Source of the DNA: Thalassospira sp. MCCC 1A01428
GTDB lineage: Bacteria > Pseudomonadota > Alphaproteobacteria > Rhodospirillales > Thalassospiraceae
Assembly (NCBI RefSeq): GCF_002115825.1
Contig: NZ_JFJZ01000011.1
Coordinates: 90,629-154,628, forward strand
Length of the DNA: 64,000 nucleotides
Reading direction: 5' to 3'
The notes beneath the pieces are model-generated. The model did no database searches. It saw nothing but the letters and a program-made list of their open reading frames with translations, and was not told the origin of the DNA. Both the position numbers and the translations under genes were made by a program. This document shows, in pieces, positions 9,064-17,500 of the stretch (the stretch's first letter is position 1; each line of letters starts with the position of its first letter).

Positions 9064-9444
9064 TCAAACCAGACCGATAATCCAGGTGATGATGGTCAGC
9101 ACGACTGCCGCGCCAAGAACGATCGGGTTGGACTTTGCCGCCCCTTCATTCGACAGGCCGCGACCGGTATCCCAGACGAGGTGCCGGAGACCGTTGCAGG
9201 CGTGATAGTAAAACGCCACTGTCCAGCCGAACAGCAGCAACAGACCAAACCACGAGGTGAAAAATGCCTGATAGCCCTCGAACGTATCCCGACCGGCGCC
9301 AGCGGCGATAAGCCACGACGCCAGGAATACGAAACCAATGGCAAGGCCAATGCCCATGATGCGGAACGAAATGGACATTTTGGCCGTCAGCGGGAGCCTG
9401 TACACCTGAAGGTGGGGAGACAGCGGCCGATTGGCTTTGCTCAT
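9064..9444 (-). CDS. sdhC: Succinate dehydrogenase cytochrome b556 subunit
   Basis: SdhC is recognised by RPLSPHLQVYRLPLTAKMSISFRIMG at the N-terminus (typical for the family in its SPHLxIY motif), three transmembrane helices and the haem-binding FYHACNGLRHLVWD segment. The preferred start is the ATG at 9444, behind AGAAGAGG, giving 126 residues; a TTG at 9465 would add seven. It is the first gene of the sdhCDAB operon, directly downstream of the promoter at 9489-9517. It provides half of the ubiquinone site and haem b. Confidence 0.95.
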   Translation of the reverse strand: MSKANRPLSPHLQVYRLPLTAKMSISFRIMGIGLAIGFVFLASWLIAAGAGRDTFEGYQAFFTSWFGLLLLFGWTVAFYYHACNGLRHLVWDTGRGLSNEGAAKSNPIVLGAAVVLTIITWIIGLV

Positions 9445-9488
9445 AACGGAATTGCCTCTTCTCAAATAGCTGGCGGGAAAGCAGGGAT

Positions 9489-9517
9489 TATTTACCCACG
9501 CACAGGGGGTAAGTCAA
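9489..9517 (-). promoter_or_regulatory. Promoter of sdhCDAB
   Basis: On the minus strand TTGACT (9512-9517) is followed by 17 bases and TAAATA (9489-9494). This is a good sigma70-type match placed 45 bases before the sdhC start. Confidence 0.6.
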
Positions 9518-9688
9518 TCTCAACGCCTTTGAAAACCAGAGAAATCTGCGAATTAACGCCATTTCTACCGTTGTTTTAGATTTGTTTCATATAGTTGAAC
9601 GCAAGGCAATATCCCCCTTAGTCGGAGATATATGATGCTGTAACGCACCAAAACAGGTGTCATTGCGAAATTTTATTCTTTTTACGGA

Positions 9689-10747
9689 TCAAGTGCGCTT
9701 TGGGATCAAAACAGTATGGTCAAAATCCAGTAACACGGCGGAGTCATATTTTCCGGCTTCATCGCGTAGCACAAATTCCGTCGCGCCACGGTTGCGCACT
9801 GCAACAAGCCTTACGCGCAGTGCGCCCACATCATCGCGCCCGGCAAGGCTGATTTTGTCGACAATTTCGGACCAGGCAAACACCGTATCACCGGCAAAAG
9901 CGGGGTTGGCATGGCTGCCGCCATTGATAGCCACAATTTTAAAGGCATTGCCCAGCCCGTTAAAGGACAAGGCCCGGGCCAGCGACATGATATGCCCGCC
10001 ATAAATCAGCCGCTTGCCAAACCGGCCCTTATTGGCGGCAACCTGATCAAAATGCACTTTGGCGGTATTCTGATACAACCGGGTCGCAATCTGATGTTCG
10101 GCTTCTTCAATCGTCATGCCATCCACATGGTCGATCTTTTCGCCAACCTCATAATCTTCCCAGTAATGGGGGGCACCGGCCAATTCACAATCATATCCGG
10201 CCAGATCAAGCCCAACCGGCATCCGAAAATGGGCAGCATCAACCGTCGCGGCCAGGTCTGGCACAGCGGTGACAGGTGCTGGGGCATCAATATTGTTTTT
10301 ATGCACCATGACCCAGCGGTTATAATCCACCACCATTTCACCATGCTGATTCGACCCGACCGAATTAACGTAAACAACCCCGGTTTTACCGTTTGAATTT
10401 TCTTTTAAGCCAATCACACGTGACACGGTACTAACGGTATCCCCCGCATATACCGGGGCACCAAACACCCCGCCCGCGTATCCCAGATTGGCCACCGCAT
10501 TTAACGATATATCGGGCACGGTTTTGCCAAAAACCATATGAAACACCAGCAAATCGTCGACCGGGGCCCCTCGAAAACCAATGGCACCGGCAAATTCAGC
10601 CGAGGATTGAACGGCAAAACGTGGACCATATAACCCGGTATAAAGGGCGACATCCCCCGCGGTAATGGTGCGCGGAGTAGCATGGCGTAGCACCTGCCCG
10701 AGATGGAAATCCTCGAAATAATTGCCAGGATTATTTTTGGAGATCAT
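9689..10747 (-). CDS. mch: Mesaconyl-CoA hydratase (2-methylfumaryl-CoA hydratase)
   Basis: The protein interconverts mesaconyl-CoA and beta-methylmalyl-CoA in the ethylmalonyl-CoA pathway. It closely follows my recollection of Rhodobacter Mch throughout: the N-terminal NPGNYFEDFHLGQ and HATPRTITAGDVALYTGLYG, the central KTVPDISLNAVANLGYAGG, and GEKIDHVDGMTIEEAEH with the second hot-dog motif RLIYGGHIMSLARALSFNG. Two MaoC-type hot-dog halves are present and the length (352) fits. The ATG at 10747 sits behind AAGGAA; an upstream extension to 10804 lacks a ribosome site and homology. The next gene upstream on the strand is a CoA-ester lyase, matching the usual pairing with malyl-CoA lyases. Confidence 0.9.
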   Translation of the reverse strand: MISKNNPGNYFEDFHLGQVLRHATPRTITAGDVALYTGLYGPRFAVQSSAEFAGAIGFRGAPVDDLLVFHMVFGKTVPDISLNAVANLGYAGGVFGAPVYAGDTVSTVSRVIGLKENSNGKTGVVYVNSVGSNQHGEMVVDYNRWVMVHKNNIDAPAPVTAVPDLAATVDAAHFRMPVGLDLAGYDCELAGAPHYWEDYEVGEKIDHVDGMTIEEAEHQIATRLYQNTAKVHFDQVAANKGRFGKRLIYGGHIMSLARALSFNGLGNAFKIVAINGGSHANPAFAGDTVFAWSEIVDKISLAGRDDVGALRVRLVAVRNRGATEFVLRDEAGKYDSAVLLDFDHTVLIPKRT

Positions 10748-10989
10748 CACCGAAAATTCCTTGTTCCCTACGCAAGACACCTGCGCATTAAGCCAATTCG
10801 ACACACCTTCGCGACAGCAAATAACCCCGGCTCTCTATGGAAATAACGCATTAAGGACCGGTTAAACACAACACCGCCGCATGGCCTGTGCCACACAAAA
10901 GGGGATCAACGAGTATGCCTGCCAGACGAAGACCTTGTTGATCGGCTTCAATCAACAGGATTATGGTATAACCCCGGCTTCCCGACAAT

Positions 10990-11868
10990 TCAGGTGGTTG
11001 CCATTGCTGCGATTTGATCGGCAAGAGCAACAAGGCGCTGCGCACTCACCACGTGCAGATTTTCAATCAATTTTCCATCAACCACCACAACCCCCTGTCC
11101 CTTCCCAACGGCATCCTGATGGGCCGCAATAATTTTGCGTGCCCAGGCCACCTCGGTCTCGCTTGGTTCAAAGGCTTTATTTACAGCAGCAATGGTTTTG
11201 GGATGAATCAGGGTTTTACCGTCAAAGCCCAGTTCGCGACCTTGTACACAGGATGCGTCAAAACCTTCATCGTCAGACAGATCAAGATGAACACCATCAA
11301 GAATGGCAAGACCATAAGCCCGCGCGGCGAGCATACACAGACCAAGGCTTGTGATCATGGGCAGGCGATCGCGCGTGTGGGCACAGTTCAAATCCTTGGC
11401 CAAATCGGATGTGCCCATCACAAACCCGCCCAATAACGGATGCGCCCCGGCAATTTCACGGGCGTTTAGCATCGCTAGCGGCGTTTCCATCATGCACCAG
11501 ATACGCATGTTGTCATGCGCCCCTTCGGCCTGCATGATCGCCGCGACCTGACGAATGGTTTCCGGGCTTTCGACCTTGGGCAACAAAATGGCATCGGCCT
11601 TGCTGCGTGCCGTAGCAACAATGTCGTCATAGCCCCACGGGGTATTCAGGCCATTCACCCGCACCTGTATTTCGCGCGGGCCATATCCTCCCTGATCAAG
11701 GGCGGCCATAATTTGTTCACGCGCCACGGCTTTGGAGTCGGGGGCGACAGCATCTTCAATATCAAGGATAAGACCATCCGCCGGCAAAGCCCGTCCCTTT
11801 TCCAGGGCCCGCGCGTTGGAACCAGGCATATATAAAACGGATCGACGCGGACGCGATGAAACAGCCAT
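10990..11868 (-). CDS. HpcH/HpaI-CitE family CoA-ester lyase or malyl-CoA thioesterase
   Basis: A 292-residue TIM-barrel protein of the CitE/malyl-CoA lyase family. It shows the N-terminal PRRSVLYMPGSNARALEKG, the Mg-binding LDIEDAVAPDSK (about residues 35-46), the LLPKVESPE strand and the C-terminal GFDGKTLIHP motif. Pairing with mch suggests cleavage of beta-methylmalyl-CoA to glyoxylate and propionyl-CoA, or (3S)-malyl-CoA thioesterase activity. The N-terminus looks more like the CitE/Mcl2 type than the Mcl1 lyase, so the exact reaction is open. AGGGG precedes the ATG by seven bases. Confidence 0.85.
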   Translation of the reverse strand: MAVSSRPRRSVLYMPGSNARALEKGRALPADGLILDIEDAVAPDSKAVAREQIMAALDQGGYGPREIQVRVNGLNTPWGYDDIVATARSKADAILLPKVESPETIRQVAAIMQAEGAHDNMRIWCMMETPLAMLNAREIAGAHPLLGGFVMGTSDLAKDLNCAHTRDRLPMITSLGLCMLAARAYGLAILDGVHLDLSDDEGFDASCVQGRELGFDGKTLIHPKTIAAVNKAFEPSETEVAWARKIIAAHQDAVGKGQGVVVVDGKLIENLHVVSAQRLVALADQIAAMATT

Positions 11869-12184
11869 CTAAAAGCCCCTGATTTGTAACTTTAGTATAA
11901 AATAAGACAACCAAACTTTAACAAAATTACCAAATTTTGCTGCGATGCGGCAAGTCGTATTTTTATATTCACCACACAATCAGTAGGCGAGGGTACACTT
12001 TTCGGGTGATATTCTAACCGCCATACCAGATTATACTGATATCGGAAAAAGTGATTTCCTCTCAACGGGATATTTATTTTCCCAATCGCCTTTTCCATAG
12101 CTTGCGAAGACAGGGATGCCTTCGTAAAAAGAAATGATATTGTTGTCAGACACGGTCAAACCGGCTGTGGATACAGGGGGTCCC
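11869..12184. other. Divergent intergenic region with dyad
   Basis: This A+T-rich gap lies between the CoA-ester lyase (minus) and the OmpA-like lipoprotein (plus). It contains a perfect inverted repeat, CAAAATT-ACCA-AATTTTG at 11922-11939, about 55-70 bases before the lyase start and next to a TATACT-like -10 on the minus strand. No small gene or RNA is apparent. Confidence 0.5.
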
Positions 12185-13756
12185 ATGCGCAAAAACTGCG
12201 TTCGCAATACCATTGCAGCACTGTGTACAACCAGCTTGCTTGCCGGATGTGCCAACCAGCAAGCGCCATCCTTTTTAAATGTGCAGCCGGACCAGAATGG
12301 CGCCTGCCAATTTAACGAGGCTGGATATGTTATTGGCGGCGCATTGCTGGGAGCCGGGCTGGGGCTTTTGGTCGGGGGCAAAAACCGGGGTATCGCCACG
12401 GTCGCAGGCGGCGCTGCCGGGGCATTGGCTGGCAAGGGCCTTCAATCCTATTTAACCAGTCGCTGCGAAAAGCTTGCTGCTGTGCAAAAGGAACTGCGCG
12501 AAACCCGGATGGGCATTGCGCGGGTGAATGTTCCGACCGGATCAACCTGGGCCAATCCCGATGCCAGCAACAGCAAAACCTCGGAAGGCTTGCTGGTCAC
12601 CGTGGATAACAGCGGCATGTTTGCCAGCGGCGACGACAACCTTTCGCCGGCCGCCAACAGGGATATGCACAAAATTGCCGACACGTTCCGGGGTACAGAC
12701 CGCAATATCCTGATTGTCGGTCACACCGACAGCACCGGCAGCCGGGCGCTAAATCTGGACCTGTCGCAACGCCGTGCGCGTACCGTTGGCCGCATTTTTG
12801 AACAGGAAGGTGTCGATAAAAACCGCATCTTCTACAAAGGTGCCGGAGAAGACCAGCCGATCGCCAGCAACACCACCGAGACGGGCAAGGCGCAAAATCG
12901 CCGCGTACAAATTATCGAGCTTGAAACCCGCGAAGCCATCATGGCATTTGCCAACCAGACCGAGACCGACCCGACATTGCCCGAGCGCGTAAAGGTCAAT
13001 CAGGCCCCGGCAGATGTAGATGAACCGATTACAGCACCTGCCCCGCCCAAAAAATCAACTTCACCGCAAAAAACCACGCCCAAAGCGCAAAGCACGCCCC
13101 CTGCCTCGCAGGAAGCCATGACCAAACCGGGCTATCAGGTTGCGAAATCCGGGCATGGCATTGATTTTGGTGGCAAACCTGCCGAAACCATGCCCAACAC
13201 ATTATCGGGCAAAGCCGGTTTGCCTGATAAAGAAGACGAAGGTGTTCTGTCATCGCTTTGGCCTTTGGGGTCGGCCAAGGCATCGGAAACTACGCTGCCA
13301 ACAAATATTGCCTGTATTGAAGATACCTATCGCCCGGTCGGGGCTGTTATGTCGCTTGCAAATGATCGCCCGGTTCACGAAACAGCCGATTATTTACCCG
13401 CCCTGTATTCGACCAGCTGGTACGATACGGTAAACAATCACCTGGTCGGGCTGACCAAAGTTGCCGTTTTGCAAAACGGCGGATCAGTCGACGGGGACCC
13501 GGACGTCTTCGTGTTTGAAAACTATAAAAAAGGCGACCAGAAACCGGCCATTAAAACCATCGGCCATGCCAGGTCCTATGTTGGAACAGACGGGGTGATG
13601 TATCGGGTATTTATGGATGGGGATGCCTGGCCTGTGCGCTGCATGGATGTGCTTTTTTCGCGCAAGGACCCGTTCGGCACCGCCGAAGGCCGCATTTATT
13701 ATGACAGGGATGGTCATGTCTATGCCCGTGACATCGGTCTTGAAAAAGCAAAATGA
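12185..13756 (+). CDS. OmpA-family peptidoglycan-associated lipoprotein
   Basis: The 523-residue product has a signal peptide ending in the lipobox LLAGC (Cys22), a glycine-zipper hydrophobic stretch GGALLGAGLGLLVGG (51-65), an OmpA/MotB C-domain at about 135-248 with the peptidoglycan-binding GHTDSTGSRALNLDLSQRR region, a long Pro/Lys/Ser-rich linker (about 265-330), and a novel C-terminal domain of about 150 residues rich in aromatic residues with paired Cys. The start at 12185 follows GGGGG; the longer frame from 12134 would bury the signal peptide. It is the first of three co-directional genes that likely build one envelope complex. The C-terminal domain is unknown to me. Confidence 0.85.
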   Translation: MRKNCVRNTIAALCTTSLLAGCANQQAPSFLNVQPDQNGACQFNEAGYVIGGALLGAGLGLLVGGKNRGIATVAGGAAGALAGKGLQSYLTSRCEKLAAVQKELRETRMGIARVNVPTGSTWANPDASNSKTSEGLLVTVDNSGMFASGDDNLSPAANRDMHKIADTFRGTDRNILIVGHTDSTGSRALNLDLSQRRARTVGRIFEQEGVDKNRIFYKGAGEDQPIASNTTETGKAQNRRVQIIELETREAIMAFANQTETDPTLPERVKVNQAPADVDEPITAPAPPKKSTSPQKTTPKAQSTPPASQEAMTKPGYQVAKSGHGIDFGGKPAETMPNTLSGKAGLPDKEDEGVLSSLWPLGSAKASETTLPTNIACIEDTYRPVGAVMSLANDRPVHETADYLPALYSTSWYDTVNNHLVGLTKVAVLQNGGSVDGDPDVFVFENYKKGDQKPAIKTIGHARSYVGTDGVMYRVFMDGDAWPVRCMDVLFSRKDPFGTAEGRIYYDRDGHVYARDIGLEKAK

Positions 13757-13782
13757 TTTTGGGGAATTCGGGGAATTAATCG

Positions 13783-15369
13783 ATGCTTGACGAAATTTAC
13801 GCCTTTGTTCTCGCCTACCGCGAACTTATCTCGATTGTGGTTCTGACAATTGTGCTGGTGGTTTTGCTTTTGAACTGGTGGGACGAAGTAAAACTGTTTG
13901 CCAAAAGTACATTTTACAGCATGCCGTTTATTGGCAAAACCCGGCGCCTGTCAAAGGATCTCAATATCCGCCGTGACGGCTGGTTTGCCTCCGAGCGGAC
14001 CCTGTGTGAAGACTTCGCCGGTGACATTCGCAAAATTGCGGCTGATCCCGACATGTATGACAAAGCCAAAAGCTATCTGGGCAAAGTACAGGAACTGGGC
14101 CGCAACGAACTGGGCATTGGCATGCGCCTGTTGCTGATTGCCATGGTGTTTATCGAGGCCCTGGGTTTTGCCTATGTGCTGTCGGGCTATACCCTGCCCG
14201 GTGCCAGCGAGAAGTTACAGGTTCAGGGGGCGTTTGGCATTGCGTTCCTGATTTCCTGCGTCCTGGTGTTTTTCACCCACCAGGCGGGTCATGAGCTCCA
14301 CAAACGTGGGCTTATCGGCAAGGTTCGAACCTGGTGGAACCACGACAGCAACCCCGACCGCCCCAATCTGATGGGCCGCACCAACAAGACAACTTTGGAA
14401 AATGATCATCTTGATGATGATGATCCCGCCTATCTGCAAATCCTGCATCGGCTTGACACCAATGCAACGGTAACCAAGGGTACCCCGATCTGGACGATTG
14501 TTGCCGTCATTGCCATTATCGGCGTTGCCTGCACGGCTACCTATGTGCGCTATGAAACATACAAGCAGGAAAAAACTGCCGAAACCACCGGTGCCCCTGC
14601 AGCCGACAACACCTTTTCGCTGGGCGATCTTATGTCCAACGATGATGCCCTGCCCGACCTGCTGGCCCAGCCGCAACAAAATGCCGATCAAAAAGCCTCG
14701 CAGGAACGCGAAGGCGCACGGGATGCCGCAAATTTGTCAACCTATGCCATTTTGGCGGCCCTGTTTATCCTGATTCAGATCATGGGGATCGGCATTGGTT
14801 TTAAAACCGGTTTTGCCGGCAAGGAAAGCAGTGAAGCCCGCCGGATCATTGGCAAATTTTCCAGCCGGGTTGCCTATGAAAGCTGGTTTGAACGCAAACG
14901 CGATGCCATTGCCCGCATTGCCCAAAAACACCTGACGAACCTGCAATCGCGCCTGACCGAACATGCAGCCGCCACCGGCGTTGACAAAACCCATCGTGAC
15001 ATTCTGCAATTTTCCGCCGATCGCCACTTCATGGAACATTATTACCAAAGCGAAGATAAAAGCTATCATGCGCGCCAGGCCCACGAAGCTGTAACCCGCA
15101 ACACGCACGCGCAAAGCCGTGAAGCAGCAGCAACCAGCACGGCACCTGTCGCACCAAGCGAACCGGCGACATCTGCCCCGGTGGAAAACGCGACACCGGT
15201 AGCGCCGATGGAAACAGCCGAGCAAATGGAGCAACGTCTACGCGCAAAGATCAAACAGGAAATGGCCGAAAAGAAGGCCCGCGAAGAAGCAGAAAAAAAA
15301 GCCAAACCTGTAGAAACAGAAGAAGAAATGTATGCCCGTCTGCTCCGGGAAGAAGGCACGGAAAACTAA
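13783..15369 (+). CDS. Five-helix membrane protein with coiled-coil tail
   Basis: I do not recognise this 528-residue family. Hydrophobic segments lie at about 15-33, 112-133, 147-166, 234-255 and 319-340. Between the third and fourth helix is a charged loop with HDSNPD and an acidic DDDD patch; after the fifth comes a basic helical region, then an Ala/Pro-rich linker and a Lys/Glu coiled coil (about 460-528). It starts 26 bases after the OmpA-like gene and its end overlaps the region upstream of the vWA-like gene, which indicates an operon. A scaffold linking the inner membrane to the lipoprotein and exported partner is an inference from position only. Confidence 0.8.
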   Translation: MLDEIYAFVLAYRELISIVVLTIVLVVLLLNWWDEVKLFAKSTFYSMPFIGKTRRLSKDLNIRRDGWFASERTLCEDFAGDIRKIAADPDMYDKAKSYLGKVQELGRNELGIGMRLLLIAMVFIEALGFAYVLSGYTLPGASEKLQVQGAFGIAFLISCVLVFFTHQAGHELHKRGLIGKVRTWWNHDSNPDRPNLMGRTNKTTLENDHLDDDDPAYLQILHRLDTNATVTKGTPIWTIVAVIAIIGVACTATYVRYETYKQEKTAETTGAPAADNTFSLGDLMSNDDALPDLLAQPQQNADQKASQEREGARDAANLSTYAILAALFILIQIMGIGIGFKTGFAGKESSEARRIIGKFSSRVAYESWFERKRDAIARIAQKHLTNLQSRLTEHAAATGVDKTHRDILQFSADRHFMEHYYQSEDKSYHARQAHEAVTRNTHAQSREAAATSTAPVAPSEPATSAPVENATPVAPMETAEQMEQRLRAKIKQEMAEKKAREEAEKKAKPVETEEEMYARLLREEGTEN

Positions 15370-15394
15370 TGTCAACGCCGGAACGGAGGACAGA

Positions 15395-16255
15395 ATGGCC
15401 AGACAATTAAACAGCTTTACCCGCACAGGTCTGGCGATGCTCGCAATTGCCGCCTCGTCGCTTGCCCTGATTTCCCCGGTACAGGCAGGAAGTGCGAAAA
15501 TTGGCAGTTGTTACGACCAGGTTCGCATCAACGATGTTGAAACGCCCAGGCTGTCGCGCGACCTGTATATTGTTGTGGATCAGACCCTGATATTTGACAA
15601 AAAGCTGCAAGAAGATGCCTATCGAAAATTGCAGGATTTTGTCGAACCTGGCACCGCCTATCATGTCGTGACCTTTTCGGCCAATGCTGCCGGGCGCTAT
15701 GCATCGGTTCTGATTAATGCACAGGTCGATACGCCGTTGGAAAATGACGTTCGCTATGACATTTCCAAAAAAACACTAACCCTGCTTGATGCTTGCCAGA
15801 AGAAACAGGCCCTGCTTGCCAAAAAAGCACTGGGGCAGGCTTTGTTAAAGGCATTTGGCGATGCCAGCACTGAATTACCCCACACCGAATTGATGGGGAA
15901 CCTTGCCAATATCTCGCGTAATCTGGCCGGGGCATCCGACATTGCCGATAAGTACCTGGTTGTGATTTCGGACATGATCGAAAATTCCGATCTGCTGTCA
16001 TTCTATCAGGCGGGAAACCTGGAAAAAGCCAATACCGACGCCCATTTTGAAAGCTATGCACAAGCCGGGGCGATTGGTGACTGGCAACAGGCCAGGGTTT
16101 ACGTCATCGGTGGTGGCTATGCCCCGGATGGCAGTTACTGGTCATCCGCGCAGCTTAAAATTCTGCGCGATTTCTGGACCAGCTATTTTGAACATTCAAA
16201 TGCCCGCATGATGGAATTTGGCACCCCGTCGCTTTTGGGCAATATTGGCGATTAA
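15395..16255 (+). CDS. Exported von Willebrand A-like protein
   Basis: The 286-residue protein begins with a signal peptide (RQLNSFTRTGLAMLAIAAS, cleavage probably after VQAG at about residue 32). The mature part shows a vWA-like alternation of strands and helices: RDLYIVVDQTLIFD as the first strand, AYHVVTFSA, and KYLVVISDMIENSDLL. The metal site DxSxS is degraded to DQTLI, so ordinary MIDAS metal binding is doubtful. GGAGGA lies four bases before the ATG at 15395; the frame upstream overlaps the previous gene. It closes the three-gene envelope module and is followed by a terminator. Periplasmic adhesion or assembly role is a guess from the fold. Confidence 0.75.
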   Translation: MARQLNSFTRTGLAMLAIAASSLALISPVQAGSAKIGSCYDQVRINDVETPRLSRDLYIVVDQTLIFDKKLQEDAYRKLQDFVEPGTAYHVVTFSANAAGRYASVLINAQVDTPLENDVRYDISKKTLTLLDACQKKQALLAKKALGQALLKAFGDASTELPHTELMGNLANISRNLAGASDIADKYLVVISDMIENSDLLSFYQAGNLEKANTDAHFESYAQAGAIGDWQQARVYVIGGGYAPDGSYWSSAQLKILRDFWTSYFEHSNARMMEFGTPSLLGNIGD

Positions 16256-16316
16256 TGCCAAAAACCCAGAACAGGCGTGCCTCCGTTATCTTTCGTAACT
16301 AACGAAAAATGCTAAC

Positions 16317-16349
16317 AAAACAGCCCTGAATTATTTTCAGGGCTGTTTT
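16317..16349. terminator. Bidirectional terminator
   Basis: AAAACAGCCCTGAA and TTCAGGGCTGTTTT pair over 14 bases around a five-base loop. It separates the convergent vWA-like and HlyD-type genes and has T-runs on both strands. Confidence 0.88.
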
Positions 16350-16371
16350 GCTATCCAATTAACAAGCGCCA

Positions 16372-17289
16372 TTAAAACAGCTTACTCAGGCGTTCACCCT
16401 TGCTGCTTATGATATCTTTGCCATCCTCTATCACACGAACGGTCGCGCTCCGCCCGGCAACCAGCCGCACATCGGCGGGAACATCCTGCAATGTAACGCG
16501 CACGGGTACACGTTGTGCAAGGCGCACCCAGCTAAATGTAGGTTTAATATTGGCCAGGCTGCCGGTGGCACCTGTGCGTTCGCTATCCTGAATACCGGCT
16601 GAAATGCTGGCGACGTGGCCGTAAATGGGGTGTTCTTCCCCCATTAACTGCACCTCGACACGGTCGCCAATGGCAATGCGCGGCAATTTGGTTTCTTCAA
16701 AATACCCGGCAACATAATAGGAATTCGCATCAATCAGTGCGGCAATTGCATTGCCCGCCCCCACATAATTGCCGGGTCGCATTGAAAAGTTGGTCAATGT
16801 GCCGTCAACAGGGGCGCGGACTTTGGTACGCTTCAGGTTCAGTTTCACCAGGTCAAGGTCTGCCTTCGCCAGTTCGACAGCAGCATTGGCCGTTGCCAAC
16901 GCCGTACGCACCTGTTCCTTTTTCTGGCGTGAAACGGCATCACTGCTAAGGTTGCGATAACGTGCAACTTCGCGTGCGGCCTGGTCCTTGCTCGCAACAG
17001 CGCTATCTAACCGGGCCTGCGCCTGGCTTACAGCCACTTCAAACCGGGCAGTATCGATTTCAAACAATAAATCACCCGCCTTGACCTGCTGGTTATCGGT
17101 CACATCCACCTTGCTGACCAAACCCGATACATCAGGGGCAATAGCCACCACATCGGCACTGATACGCCCGTCACGCGTCCAGGGATCGTTCATATAATAA
17201 TCCCATAACTGAATACCTGCGACCACGGCAGCTGCGACCAGAACCCCGGACAGCACAAACCGCCCGATCCATGAAAACCACTTTTTCAT
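16372..17289 (-). CDS. HlyD/AaeA-type membrane fusion protein
   Basis: A 305-residue periplasmic adaptor with one N-terminal membrane helix (about 10-28), the conserved DPWTRDGRISADVVAIAPDVSGLVSKV lipoyl-half entry (in pieces around 35-62), an alpha-helical hairpin (about 85-140), and the second lipoyl half followed by a beta-barrel. This matches the adaptors that pair with FUSC-type pumps (AaeA, EmrA-like). It follows the DUF1656 gene by seven bases and completes a marR-FUSC-DUF1656-HlyD operon, so it should connect the FUSC exporter to the outer membrane for export of aromatic acids or related compounds. Confidence 0.9.
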   Translation of the reverse strand: MKKWFSWIGRFVLSGVLVAAAVVAGIQLWDYYMNDPWTRDGRISADVVAIAPDVSGLVSKVDVTDNQQVKAGDLLFEIDTARFEVAVSQAQARLDSAVASKDQAAREVARYRNLSSDAVSRQKKEQVRTALATANAAVELAKADLDLVKLNLKRTKVRAPVDGTLTNFSMRPGNYVGAGNAIAALIDANSYYVAGYFEETKLPRIAIGDRVEVQLMGEEHPIYGHVASISAGIQDSERTGATGSLANIKPTFSWVRLAQRVPVRVTLQDVPADVRLVAGRSATVRVIEDGKDIISSKGERLSKLF

Positions 17290-17296
17290 AATTCAC

Positions 17297-17500
17297 CTAT
17301 CGAACAAAAATCGCCGTGATCCCGGCCAGCAGTAATACAAACAGCGCCAGATCGATCAGGGCCGGATGGAATGTGGTGCGGTAAAAACCAACCCGCACCA
17401 GAACCTTGCGCAGAACAATCAGGCTGCACCACGCCGCAATCGCAAACACCAGAAAACCCGGTAAATACACACCATATAAATCCACCATCGCACCGATCAT
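17297..17500 (-). CDS. DUF1656 (AaeX-like) small membrane protein
   Basis: This 67-residue protein has two hydrophobic helices (about 10-30 and 45-65) joined by a short basic loop. DUF1656 proteins, including E. coli AaeX, are invariably small and sit between the AaeA and AaeB genes; their function is unknown. Its ATG overlaps the stop of the upstream FUSC gene by four bases (ATGA), which indicates translational coupling. Confidence 0.85.
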   Translation of the reverse strand: MIGAMVDLYGVYLPGFLVFAIAAWCSLIVLRKVLVRVGFYRTTFHPALIDLALFVLLLAGITAIFVR

